18,702 nt of DNA from JAKACU01 sp021821185 (lineage in GTDB: Bacteria; Bacillota; Bacilli; Alicyclobacillales; SLC66), in NCBI GenBank assembly GCA_027343965.1, contig DAHWJX010000110.1, positions 1-18,702 of the forward strand, in the 5' to 3' direction. The translations under genes were made by a program, and so were the position numbers. Below are positions 1 to 7,742 of the stretch, in pieces. The notes beneath the pieces are model-generated. The model was given only the letters and a program-made list of their open reading frames with translations, had not been told where the DNA came from and made no database searches. Position 1 is the stretch's first letter, and the number at the start of each line of letters is the position of its first letter.

Positions 1-754
1 AGATCTATATACGCTCTCTCCAGAACAATTGAGAACTCTTCGATGGGAAAAACTATCGGTTGTATTACAAGGTGGCATGAATGCTTTTAATCCTGTTTTG
101 AAAATTAAACAGCAATTTGTTGATGTCATGCGTGCGCATTCAAATCAAAGTACAACATCCATGATAGACAGGATTGCAGAATTATTATCGGCTGTTCAAC
201 TTGATCCTAGGATTATGGACTCTTATCCCCACGAGTTATCAGGGGGGATGAAACAACGAACTGCCATTGCATTATCGTTAGTTTTACATCCAAGTTTGGT
301 TATTCTCGACGAACCTACAACTGCACTGGATGTTGTGGTTCAACGATCAATTATTAATATGTTAAGTGAGTTGCAGAGGCTACAAAAGTTTTCTGTCCTT
401 TTTATCAGTCACGACCTGGGACTTGTACTTGAGGTTGCTAATCGAGTCATGGTTATGTATTCAGGACAGATCGTGGAGGATATGCCTGCTTCTGTAATTA
501 TGGATGATGCTCAACACCCATATACTAAGGCATTACTCGGGTGTTATGTAAACCCACATGCAGAGAATGTATCATTGAAAGGGATCCCAGGAACGCCTCC
601 AGATTTACGGGGTGGTATTCAAGGATGTCCGTTTGCACCAAGATGTAGCTTTGTAATAGATGTCTGTCTTACGAAGACACCACAACTGGAAAAAGGTGAA
701 AACGGACTTGTGGCTTGTCACTTGTATATGCCGAATGAGGTGACTGCAAAATGA
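1..754 (+). CDS. Oligopeptide/dipeptide-type ABC transporter ATP-binding protein, OppD/DppD-like (5' partial)
   Basis: This is the C-terminal part of an ABC ATPase that energises a peptide-type importer at the inner face of the membrane. The frame is open from base 2, so the gene begins before the window; the TTG at 29 is an internal codon. The Walker A motif must lie upstream. Visible in order are the Q-loop region (VVLQGGMNAFNP), the signature LSGGMKQR, Walker B with DEPTTALD, the H-loop FISHD, and the C-terminal oligopeptide-family extension with cysteines (GCPFAPRCSF). The Q-loop reads LQGGM where the family usually has FQDPM. Its stop overlaps the next start by four bases (ATGA), so the two ATPases are translationally coupled. 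The GH35 gene downstream suggests that the substrate may be an oligosaccharide rather than a peptide. That substrate is inference; the family call is firm. Confidence 0.93.
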   Translation, partial: DLYTLSPEQLRTLRWEKLSVVLQGGMNAFNPVLKIKQQFVDVMRAHSNQSTTSMIDRIAELLSAVQLDPRIMDSYPHELSGGMKQRTAIALSLVLHPSLVILDEPTTALDVVVQRSIINMLSELQRLQKFSVLFISHDLGLVLEVANRVMVMYSGQIVEDMPASVIMDDAQHPYTKALLGCYVNPHAENVSLKGIPGTPPDLRGGIQGCPFAPRCSFVIDVCLTKTPQLEKGENGLVACHLYMPNEVTAK

Positions 755-1770
755 GTATGAAGCAAATGAATTCAAAAATAGCCAGTCAGAACACTGAAAA
801 ACCAATTCTTGAACTTAAAGATATAACCAAAATTTTTAGTAATCGGGGTCATTCCACTACAGCAGCTCAAAATGTAAATTTTAAGGTTGAGCCAGGCAAA
901 ATTGTTGCACTGGTCGGTGAAAGTGGTAGTGGAAAGAGTACGTTAGCAAAGCTTATCACCGGAATTGAACGTCCAACGAGTGGTAGCATTAGTTTTGGTA
1001 AATGGGCAGTGGATTCATTAAAGTCCAAGCAATTACGGAAATATCGAAAACATGTACAGATGATATTTCAGGATCCATTTGCGTCTCTGAATCCACATAA
1101 TACCGTGCTATATACTATAGTGCGGCCCTTACGAAAGCATTTGGGCATGAGTAAACAGGATGCGAGAAATCGAGCTATTCATATCATGGAAACCGTTAGG
1201 TTAACTCCGGTAGATCAATTCATGGATAAAAAGCCGCATCAGATGTCGGGTGGGCAACGGCAACGTTTGGTGATTGCGCGTGCAATTGCATGCGAACCAG
1301 ATCTTGTGGTTGCTGATGAGCCAGTTTCCATGTTGGATGTTTCCATTCGAGCGGATGTTCTTTACCTTATTGATGAACTACGACGTACTCAAAACATGTC
1401 AGTAATCTATATTACGCACGATATGTTGAGTGCCCGAGTGCTAGCAGATGAAGTAGTTGTCTTGTATCGTGGTCATGTAGTAGAGCAGGGCCGTTCCGAT
1501 GAGGTTATAAAGAATCCGGCGCATCCCTATACGCAATTATTGTTTTCATCAATTCCTAATCCCTACCGTCATCAGAATATAGAGCAAGTTGATTCTAGTC
1601 AGAAATTTGCTGAATTTGACGTACCAATGGAGATTAGATTAATACAAGACAGGGCAAGTAATTCTGGATGCCCTTTTGCATCTCGATGCCCATTTGTTAT
1701 GGATAAATGTCTGCAATCTGTACCACCGTTAACAGGGAATCCGGATCATTTGACGGCTTGCTATCGCTAA
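751..1770 (+). CDS. Oligopeptide/dipeptide-type ABC transporter ATP-binding protein, OppF/DppF-like
   Basis: Second ATPase of the same importer, complete at 339 residues, a usual length for OppF/DppF. Walker A is GESGSGKST (about 56-64), the Q-loop is FQDPFASLNP (Gln about 107), the signature is MSGGQRQR (about 165-172), Walker B ends in ADEP (Glu about 190), and the H-loop His is about 223 (ITHD). The C-terminal oligo_HPY-type region carries GCPFASRCPF and a further Cys. The ATG at 751 overlaps the previous stop; a second ATG two codons later is an alternative. OppD and OppF normally form a heterodimer under two permeases, which would lie upstream of the window. The 75-base gap to the GH35 gene shows no obvious terminator, so all three genes are probably cotranscribed. 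Confidence 0.95.
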   Translation: MSMKQMNSKIASQNTEKPILELKDITKIFSNRGHSTTAAQNVNFKVEPGKIVALVGESGSGKSTLAKLITGIERPTSGSISFGKWAVDSLKSKQLRKYRKHVQMIFQDPFASLNPHNTVLYTIVRPLRKHLGMSKQDARNRAIHIMETVRLTPVDQFMDKKPHQMSGGQRQRLVIARAIACEPDLVVADEPVSMLDVSIRADVLYLIDELRRTQNMSVIYITHDMLSARVLADEVVVLYRGHVVEQGRSDEVIKNPAHPYTQLLFSSIPNPYRHQNIEQVDSSQKFAEFDVPMEIRLIQDRASNSGCPFASRCPFVMDKCLQSVPPLTGNPDHLTACYR

Positions 1771-1845
1771 TCTTCTTGGAAGTCCTTTATGATTTTTAGC
1801 TTTCTATCTAATCGTATTTACAAAGTGTAAAGGAATTGATCAACG

Positions 1846-4203
1846 ATGGATGAGATGTATAAGATGGTTCACTATGAAAATAAGCATTTTCAAATTCAAG
1901 ATAGAAGGACATTTTTATATGGAGCCGAGTGTCATTACTTTCGGATTGATCCGAAAGATTGGTCGGATCGTTTGTCGAAAATTAAGCAAGCAGGGTTTAA
2001 TTTAGTCAGCACCTATGTCCCTTGGCTGTGGCATGAGCCTCAAGAAGGCCATTTTGACTTTGTTGGGAATTCACATCCTCGACGTAATCTTGTTGCATTT
2101 CTTGACCTTTGTATGTCCTTTGATTTGTATTGCATCGTGCGCCCTGGTCCGTATGTCATGTCGGAATTGAAAAATGAGGGCATCCCAGAATGGCTTCTTA
2201 ATTCCTATCCAGAAGTGATTGCGACGACTGAAACTGGAGCGCTTCATCCAACACGTGTTATATCGTACCTTCATCCTACTTATTTGAATCTAGTTGAAAA
2301 ATGGTATAAAGAAGTCTGTTTTCACGTAAGGCCGAGACTTATAACTCACGGTGGATCCATTATCATGTTTCAACTTGATAATGAGATTGGCATGTTACAC
2401 TGGGTAACCAATACCGCTGATTACAATAAGGATAGTTTACAACGTTATGAACAATTTCGTGATAAAGTATCACCCGCCAAATCTAATACTGCACTTGAAT
2501 TCCATTGGTCATGGGTTGAATTTGCTCGGTATTACTATGCGGAATACGTCAGAACTTTAAAAAAAATGGCTGAAGCTAATGGGATTGATGTGCCATTCAT
2601 TCTCAATGTGCATGGGTTTAAGGACTTTTCCGTTTATAGTCGGGGGGTCGATTACCCTATTGGGTTATCGCAACTTCAAGAGGCAGCTCGTATAGAAGAT
2701 GTAGTATTAGCTGGTGATTTTTACCCTGGGAAAATTGACTATGATAACTTTCATGATCTTCTTATAAATTCGGCGCTGACCGAAGCTATGGGAAAATCCA
2801 ACCAACCTCTATTCTCTGCGGAGTTTCAGTCTGGTCGCCTTGCAGACCGACCGCGTATATATTCGAATGATGTGGATTTAATTACGCGTCTTTGCGTGGC
2901 AAGTGGTATGAATGCATTAAATTACTATATGTACTGTGGTGGAGATAATGTGGAGGGAATAGGGCTTTTTGGACGTCGCCACGAATGGCAGGCACCCATT
3001 GCATCGAATGGTGATTTGCGTCCATCCTATCAGGTTACCTATCATCTAGGCCAGTTGTTTAACACTTTTGGTGAATTTCTATGTGACGCTCCAAAAAACG
3101 TAGATACTCACATTGGATTTTATCCATTCTATTACGCAACGGAGACGGTAAACCGGAACGATGAAATGGTTCAACGGGTAATTTCCGAAATTGCAGAGCA
3201 ACGTGAGTATTTTCATTTTGATGGTATTTGGCGGTTGTTATCTGCAGCTAATATTTCCTATGCTGGGGTAGATATATCGACTGCTGAATTAGATGTAGTA
3301 AAGTATCCGACACTCTGGGTCTGCACTACGAAATATATGGATAAAGTTACCCAAGAAAAGTTGGCGCAATATCTGCACAACGGAGGGAAATTATTCATTG
3401 GACCGCAAATTCCCATATTTGATTTATATGGCGAGCCATGCAATATATTGGCGCATGTTTGTGGTGTAAATATTATTTCTGAGCATGCGGGGTTTCAACG
3501 GGTGTCGGTTCTTGACGTTGACTCTGTGTTTTGTCGACAGTATTCGGTACTTGGGTTACCAGATAACGCAATGATCGTTGCAAAAACTGAAGATGGTATG
3601 GCGACTAGTGCTTATCTTCGGGAGGTTGGCAACGGTCAAGTTCTGGTACTAGGTATTGGATTGACTCATGAGTATCAATATCAGTTGGAGGTCATTCATC
3701 GTCTATCTCGTCTGATGGGTATTATTCCGCGACTGTCTGTAAGTGACGAAAATGTGATAGTTGGGGAGCGTTCGGCTGAAGTTGGATCATTAATTTCGGT
3801 CATTAATGTAGATGACATGTCACGGACGATAAAAATTATGCGTGATGGGGTTTCTGCGTTTGGAGAAAACACAATTAATGTTGGACCGCGTACGGGGAAA
3901 CTATTACCAGTTCAGTATTTGATTGCTGAAGGTATTATGTTTTGTTATAGCACAGTTGAAGTAGTGCAGATAAAAAGTACGGATATAGCTATTAATGTCG
4001 ATGTGATAGTTCCTGCAGGTGACAACGGTATACTATGTTGGCATTTCAATGCCGAATTTCAGATTCGGTCGCTGCACGGTGCTGAGATTAAATTGGAGAG
4101 TCTTAATGGTGACACGCTAATCTATCTCCCTGAGGACACTATCGAACGAAGAGTATCGTTGCAAATTGATTTAAGTAGTACTGCCAGTGGTGTTCTGAAA
4201 TAA
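1846..4203 (+). CDS. GH35-type beta-galactosidase
   Basis: Likely hydrolyses terminal beta-galactosides. The 785-residue protein has no signal peptide, so it should act in the cytoplasm on imported oligosaccharides. The N-terminal half is a GH35 TIM barrel: FLYGAECHYFRI (about 23-34), TYVPWLWHEP with EGHFDF (about 56-72), and RPGPYVMSE (about 99-107). The acid/base Glu is seen in QLDNEIG (Glu about 180, family form QxxNEYG) and the nucleophile Glu in FSAEFQSG (about 326). The C-terminal half is beta-rich and includes a Trp-rich linker and a region that resembles the trimerisation fold of cytoplasmic beta-galactosidases. A weak site AAAGGA at 1829-1834 lies 11 bases before the ATG; in-frame ATGs at 1855 and 1864 are alternatives. 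The exact linkage and sugar cannot be read from sequence, and a GH42-like activity is possible. Confidence 0.85.
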   Translation: MDEMYKMVHYENKHFQIQDRRTFLYGAECHYFRIDPKDWSDRLSKIKQAGFNLVSTYVPWLWHEPQEGHFDFVGNSHPRRNLVAFLDLCMSFDLYCIVRPGPYVMSELKNEGIPEWLLNSYPEVIATTETGALHPTRVISYLHPTYLNLVEKWYKEVCFHVRPRLITHGGSIIMFQLDNEIGMLHWVTNTADYNKDSLQRYEQFRDKVSPAKSNTALEFHWSWVEFARYYYAEYVRTLKKMAEANGIDVPFILNVHGFKDFSVYSRGVDYPIGLSQLQEAARIEDVVLAGDFYPGKIDYDNFHDLLINSALTEAMGKSNQPLFSAEFQSGRLADRPRIYSNDVDLITRLCVASGMNALNYYMYCGGDNVEGIGLFGRRHEWQAPIASNGDLRPSYQVTYHLGQLFNTFGEFLCDAPKNVDTHIGFYPFYYATETVNRNDEMVQRVISEIAEQREYFHFDGIWRLLSAANISYAGVDISTAELDVVKYPTLWVCTTKYMDKVTQEKLAQYLHNGGKLFIGPQIPIFDLYGEPCNILAHVCGVNIISEHAGFQRVSVLDVDSVFCRQYSVLGLPDNAMIVAKTEDGMATSAYLREVGNGQVLVLGIGLTHEYQYQLEVIHRLSRLMGIIPRLSVSDENVIVGERSAEVGSLISVINVDDMSRTIKIMRDGVSAFGENTINVGPRTGKLLPVQYLIAEGIMFCYSTVEVVQIKSTDIAINVDVIVPAGDNGILCWHFNAEFQIRSLHGAEIKLESLNGDTLIYLPEDTIERRVSLQIDLSSTASGVLK

Positions 4204-4347
4204 TATGGCTTAATAATTTGATTCTTGCAAATATGTCGCCGTCGAATCCTATCAAAAAAATGGGATTTATTGTAAAATAGTTTAGGTTACCAGTCCCAGC
4301 GCAGCGCGTAAGGTTTTTTCGGAAGGTAGAGTTAATCAGCAGGATTT

Positions 4348-4880
4348 TTGTCGAAACATAGAGACAACGCCACCATCGTCGAACTAGGCTCAAGTGGCGT
4401 TGTCATCCTTTATGTGGTGGTCAAACGTGTTGTCGATGAGCCGCTTCTTGGCGCTTGTGATGCGGTAGTGAGTGTAGATCGTGGGATGAACTTTCTTGCC
4501 GTTGCTACCAATCAAAATGACAAGACGATGTTTTATGACGGACGTTAACCATCAAGTTGCTAATGAAATCATTGCCTTTGCCAAACAGTCGGGAAGTCAC
4601 CATGCATCGTCTTAGAAGATTTGACGAACATCAATTTGAACGCTGCGGTGCGGCTAAAAGATCGCTATTGGTGATTTTCATGGGCGTTTGTACAGCTAAG
4701 TACACCAGTCAAAGGTGCCCGAAATGTGGACATACAAAGCGTGCCAATCGAGACAAGAACAATCATCGTTTTACCTGCAAAACGTGTCATTATCAGCTGA
4801 ATGATGATTTGGTTGGAGCAAGAAATATTCGTGACTGTGGCATAGAAAAACGTCACCAGATCGAGATAACAGAAGCATGA
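4348..4880 (+). pseudogene. tnpB: tnpB (RNA-guided nuclease of IS605-type elements), frameshifted and deleted relic
   Basis: Pieces of TnpB can be followed through several frames. Frame 1 (4348-4548) holds the strand leading to RuvC-I, with VSVDRGMNFLAVATN (catalytic Asp in SVDRG). Frame 2 from 4550 reads HQVANEIIAFAKQSG, a conserved TnpB stretch. Frame 1 again, near 4606-4700, reads IVLEDLTNI (RuvC-II Glu), then an in-frame stop, then FSWAFVQL. Frame 3 near 4697-4880 reads KYTSQRCPKCGH, a second CxxC (CKTC) closing the zinc finger, and NDDLVGARNIRD with the RuvC-III Asp. The N-terminal half is missing and about 20 residues are lost before KYTSQ. No single protein with nuclease function can be made. 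The open frame starting at 4557 is a real TnpB reading only in its C-terminal part. Confidence 0.85.
4363..4404. repeat. 11-bp perfect inverted repeat inside the tnpB relic
   Basis: GACAACGCCAC at 4363-4373 is exactly complementary to GTGGCGTTGTC at 4394-4404, with 20 bases between. It lies at the 5' edge of the surviving tnpB frame, where the N-terminal half is missing. It could be a fold-back left by the deletion or part of the old element structure. Confidence 0.6.
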
Positions 4881-5027
4881 CTCCTGTTGTAAGGCTGTGT
4901 GTCAGCCAGCCTAATGTCGCGATTGTGATTAGCAGAAGCTAACGTAACGTTGGAGGCGCAAGCCGTTTATCACTAGGTCAGTGGCAAGCCACCGCTTCTA
5001 AGCAAAGCATAAGCGATGGTAGTTGAC
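4800..5027 (+). ncRNA. Probable omega-RNA (right-end guide scaffold) region of the IS relic
   Basis: In IS605-type elements the omega-RNA covers the end of tnpB and the right end, with the guide read from the flanking DNA. Here the segment after the tnpB stop has small hairpins: GGCTG/CAGCC (4893-4897 with 4903-4907), TTAGC/GCTAA (4929-4933 with 4938-4942) and the subterminal stem 4989-5019. If the right edge is correct, the guide would start at about 5028. Location and boundaries are inferred from the family; expression is unknown. Confidence 0.4.
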
Positions 5028-5076
5028 TCGATCTTTGCAATAATATTGGAACTTTACGACAATCATCATGCTTGGA

Positions 5077-6030
5077 CTATTGAGTCACCGTGAACTGACC
5101 CCATGCTCCTTTGAACATGGCACTCATCGAATGATCAACAAAGGAATAGCTACCCACCTTATCAAATAAGAGATGGATCAACGCACCATCACCTGGTGCG
5201 ATGGTGTAGGTTTGTACGTCATACAAATTATTGCTGGGATCACCGGAAGCCTGCACGTCACGCAAGATCGTACCAACTACGTGAAATGCAGTAAAATCAT
5301 TCGGACCTGCATTGACAACGGCGATGGTCAAAGGTTGATTCACTTTTGCAGTCAAGGGAGTATGGAAATACCGTTTTGCTTCCCCATTGAATACAATGTA
5401 GTTTGGTGGGTCGTTCAAAACGGCATTAAGACTGAGAGGCTGGTAAAACTCGCTTTGGACAAGCGTATAAGTTGGAGGCTTTTGTCCTTTAGCAGTGACT
5501 ATCACGGCTCCATACATACCTTGGGCGATATGCAAAGCCATAGGCATACTCGCACAATGGTACATAAATACACCCGGCAGTGATGCGTCAAACTGAATCG
5601 TCTTGGAGTGCCCTGGTGCGACTTCTGTAAATGACTGATTCGGTGCTACTAAGGCTGCATGAAGGTCAATTGAATGAGACATGAAGGGGTCCAGATTACG
5701 CAAAGTGAGTTTCACATGATCACCCTGTCGTAAGTACAACACCGGTCCAGGTACTTTGCCATCAAATGTCCAAGCAGGGAATTGTACGCCAGGGGCAATC
5801 GTGACCATAGTTTCTTCCGTGTACATGGTAACATCGACGTTACTGCCGTGGCGCACAACTTTCATGGGTACAGGTTTTTGATCTAAATTTTTTAAAGAAG
5901 AGGAACCCATCTCAGCACGGTTTACTGGTATGGTCAAATCAGGAACGAGATAACCAATGACAAAACCAAACAGCAATAACATGATGGTTCGAAAAACTGG
6001 ATTGCTCCTGGTCTGCTTACCATAAGACAT
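5077..6030 (-). CDS. Two-domain cupredoxin, copper nitrite reductase-like (NirK/AniA type), membrane-anchored
   Basis: Probably reduces nitrite to nitric oxide outside the membrane. The 317-residue protein has one N-terminal membrane segment (about 14-30) and then two cupredoxin domains. The NirK residue pattern is complete. Type 1 copper ligands would be His119, Cys159, His167 and Met172 (YHC...MALH...GM). Type 2 ligands would be His124, His158 and His300 (VDHSM). The catalytic pair would be Asp122 (HSIDLHA) and His250 (FHVVG). A GGGGGG-rich ribosome site at 6036-6045 lies just before the ATG. The gene stands alone on its strand. A two-domain multicopper oxidase using another substrate is the main alternative, but Asp122 and His250 favour nitrite reductase. 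No haem domain is attached. Confidence 0.82.
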   Translation of the reverse strand: MSYGKQTRSNPVFRTIMLLLFGFVIGYLVPDLTIPVNRAEMGSSSLKNLDQKPVPMKVVRHGSNVDVTMYTEETMVTIAPGVQFPAWTFDGKVPGPVLYLRQGDHVKLTLRNLDPFMSHSIDLHAALVAPNQSFTEVAPGHSKTIQFDASLPGVFMYHCASMPMALHIAQGMYGAVIVTAKGQKPPTYTLVQSEFYQPLSLNAVLNDPPNYIVFNGEAKRYFHTPLTAKVNQPLTIAVVNAGPNDFTAFHVVGTILRDVQASGDPSNNLYDVQTYTIAPGDGALIHLLFDKVGSYSFVDHSMSAMFKGAWGQFTVTQ

Positions 6031-6077
6031 AACTGCACCCCCCTAACAATAACTTATCATGTCTAAAGCGCTGTATT

Positions 6078-6093
6078 CGTGATACTTATCACA
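6078..6093 (-). promoter_or_regulatory. FNR/CRP-like palindrome upstream of the nitrite reductase-like gene
   Basis: Read toward the gene the site is TGTGATAAGTATCACG, with GTGATA/TATCAC as perfect 6-base arms. It is close to TGTGA-N6-TCACA, the pattern bound by CRP/FNR-type regulators, including Fnr of Bacillus. Its centre is about 55 bases before the start codon, so activation at about -41.5 would put a transcript start near 6044. A -10-like ATGATA (6055-6060, read on the minus strand) is weak support. The regulator itself is not in the window. Confidence 0.5.
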
Positions 6094-6155
6094 AAATTCA
6101 ACATAGCTATCGGGCTATCTTATGATCCGGGCTACGTAAATTTTCATCGAGTATC

Positions 6156-6184
6156 TACTTGACATGATTGTGTCGAGTCAAGTA
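6156..6184 (+). promoter_or_regulatory. Inverted repeat overlapping a possible -35 box upstream of the sugar ABC operon
   Basis: TACTTGAC (6156-6163) and GTCAAGTA (6177-6184) are perfect 8-base arms with 13 bases between. The left arm includes TTGACA (6159-6164), a consensus -35 box; a weak -10 candidate TAATCT follows after 18 bases (6183-6188). If this is the promoter, the leader would be about 200 bases. The repeat could be an operator for an unseen regulator. Confidence 0.4.
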
Positions 6185-6223
6185 ATCTATGAATAAATCT
6201 TTGGTTGATTTTTTTATAGGCTG

Positions 6224-6241
6224 TGTGGTTACGTGACCACA
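6224..6241. promoter_or_regulatory. 18-bp near-perfect palindrome in the divergent intergenic region
   Basis: TGTGGTTACGTGACCACA is symmetric except for one T/G position on each side of the ACGT centre. It lies between the nitrite reductase-like gene and the sugar-binding protein gene. It looks like an operator for a dimeric regulator; which one is unknown. Confidence 0.4.
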
Positions 6242-6304
6242 TTTGAGAAATCGTATTGGGTGGTAAGTGCAGCGTTGTAGGTACATCTATTTTTTTGGTG
6301 GTAA

Positions 6305-6318
6305 TGTATGCGCTTACA
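6305..6318. promoter_or_regulatory. cre-like / LacI-type operator before the sugar ABC operon
   Basis: TGTATGCGCTTACA is a CG-centred palindrome with one unmatched pair. It fits the Bacillus cre pattern TGWNANCGNTNWCA at all but one position (T instead of A at position 5). It lies 72 bases before the binding protein start, so a bound repressor would block an elongating polymerase or overlap the promoter. CcpA or the LacI-family protein encoded at 9562-10563 are both plausible binders. Confidence 0.5.
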
Positions 6319-6373
6319 GAAATTGGAGCACCCATTGATGAGTGACAAAAGGCCTAGCAACCAAACGATAAAA

Positions 6374-6383
6374 GGGGAGGAAG
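6374..6383 (+). promoter_or_regulatory. Ribosome binding site that sets the binding protein start at 6391
   Basis: GGGGAGGAAG lies well spaced before the ATG at 6391. The upstream in-frame TTG at 6385 would be only about two to four bases from it, so 6391 is preferred. Confidence 0.8.
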
Positions 6384-6390
6384 ATTGGGC

Positions 6391-7716
6391 ATGAAGCAAA
6401 TAAATAAAACGATGTCCGTGCTTGCCGTTACAGCTTTGAGTTTTTCAGGATTATTAGCTGGTGGTTCTAGCGTCTTTGCTGCTTCTGCAGCAGGTGCTCC
6501 GACCAAAGGACCTGTGACTTTAACCATCATGTCTTGGAATATTGCTGAAGCTACATTGCAAAAAGATGCGGAAATGTTCCATAAGTTGCACCCAAACGTT
6601 ACGTTTAAGTATGTAACAGAAGCATCACCAACGTTCGCATATACAAAGTTGAATGCTGAGTTGGCTGCAGGATCTGGTTTGCCTGATATTATTTCCATAG
6701 AAACTTCCCATGCACAGTCGTTTCTTAGTAAATTTCCCAATTCATTCTTAAATGTTACCGATCAAGTGAAGTCGTTAAAGCCGCTCTTTGCTCAATCAAA
6801 GTGGTCAGCGCTAACCGCTACGAATGGGCAAGTGTATGGTATCCCTTGGGATATTGGTCCTACGATGATGTTCTATCGTCGTGATATGTTCAAAGAGGCA
6901 GGTATCAATCCTAATGGCATCAAGACATGGTCCCAATATATCGCAGCCGGTAAAAAACTCGTTAAGCATTTTCATGGCAAAGTAAAGATGACTGCCGTCA
7001 ACTATGATGACGATGGTATCTTTAAGATGATGACCAACGAACAGGGATCGTTTTATTTCAATCCAAAAGGGCAGATTGCAGTCAACAATCCTGCGGGTCT
7101 GCGAGCTGTGAGTACAGAACAACAATTTGTGAAAACGGGTATTGCGATGCAGGTGCCGTCGGCGAACGGATGGAACGCTACCATTTCGGCGTTTACCAAT
7201 AATCAGATTGCATCTGTTGCTATGGGAGTATGGTATGTGGGTACGATTGAAACATCTGCACCTAATCAGAAAGGCAAATGGGGTGTGTTTCCTTTACCTG
7301 CCTTTACGCCAAATGGATCTCATGCGGCTAATCTTGGAGGATCAAACGTAATGATTTCGGCAAATACCGCACATCCAAGAACCGCTCTTGAGTTTTCAAA
7401 GTTTGCGATGATTAATCAGGCTGCCTTAAATGTTTCAATGAGCTACGGGATTTTCCCATCCTACATCCCTTTCTTCAAGAGTCCAGCTTTTAAGAAAGGT
7501 CTGCCTTTCTTCGGAGGTCAAAATGTATTTGGTTATGCAGCAAGTATCGCCAATCGAATTAAACCAGAAAATCACACAAGTGATTTTGCAGCGAGTACCA
7601 CCTATGTCGATAATGCGATTCAATCTGTACTGAATAACCAGATGTCAGTAAAAGTTGCTATGAATCAGGCGGCATCACAAATTGCTCATGAATCAGGACG
7701 GACGATTGCGAACTAA
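6391..7716 (+). CDS. Extracellular solute-binding protein of a CUT1 carbohydrate ABC transporter
   Basis: Captures a sugar or sugar derivative outside the cell and passes it to the two permeases encoded next. The protein has 441 residues, usual for family 1 binding proteins (MalE/UgpB type). A Lys-containing n-region and hydrophobic stretch are followed by a likely signal peptidase I site after VFA (residue 30). Then comes TLTIMSWNIAE, the typical first strand, and AELAAGSGLPDIISIE, a hallmark segment of the family. GTWYVG-like and ANLGGSNVMIS segments follow where these proteins usually have them. A lipobox would be expected in a Gram-positive, but the sequence reads LLAGGSS with no Cys, so lipid anchoring looks lost. 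The gene leads the operon, with a hairpin after it. The substrate cannot be told. Confidence 0.92.
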   Translation: MKQINKTMSVLAVTALSFSGLLAGGSSVFAASAAGAPTKGPVTLTIMSWNIAEATLQKDAEMFHKLHPNVTFKYVTEASPTFAYTKLNAELAAGSGLPDIISIETSHAQSFLSKFPNSFLNVTDQVKSLKPLFAQSKWSALTATNGQVYGIPWDIGPTMMFYRRDMFKEAGINPNGIKTWSQYIAAGKKLVKHFHGKVKMTAVNYDDDGIFKMMTNEQGSFYFNPKGQIAVNNPAGLRAVSTEQQFVKTGIAMQVPSANGWNATISAFTNNQIASVAMGVWYVGTIETSAPNQKGKWGVFPLPAFTPNGSHAANLGGSNVMISANTAHPRTALEFSKFAMINQAALNVSMSYGIFPSYIPFFKSPAFKKGLPFFGGQNVFGYAASIANRIKPENHTSDFAASTTYVDNAIQSVLNNQMSVKVAMNQAASQIAHESGRTIAN

Positions 7717-7742
7717 ACAGTAATTGAAGATTTTATAATAGA

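Larger units (their letters stand above)
4271..5027 (+). mobile_element. Degraded IS200/IS605-family element (IS1341-like, tnpB only)
   Basis: Remnant of a transposon that carried tnpB and no tnpA. The left edge is placed after TTTAT at 4266-4270, which is followed by TTGTAAAATAG; this is a guess from similar elements. The right edge is better supported: a subterminal imperfect hairpin (CCACCGCTT at 4989-4997 pairs with AAGCGATGG at 5011-5019, one mismatch) is followed by TAGTTGAC. No terminal inverted repeats are seen, as expected for this family. At about 757 bp it is roughly half the usual length, which fits internal deletion. It sits between the GH35 gene and the nitrite reductase-like gene without breaking either. 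Confidence 0.65.

Noticed and set aside
4557..4690. N-terminal part of the open frame 4557-4880 as a real protein
   Set aside because: Conserved TnpB residues over this stretch are read in the other two frames; only the part from about 4697 is in the TnpB frame.
5173..5583. Plus-strand open frame inside the nitrite reductase-like gene
   Set aside because: It is opposite a conserved copper-site gene and resembles no family.
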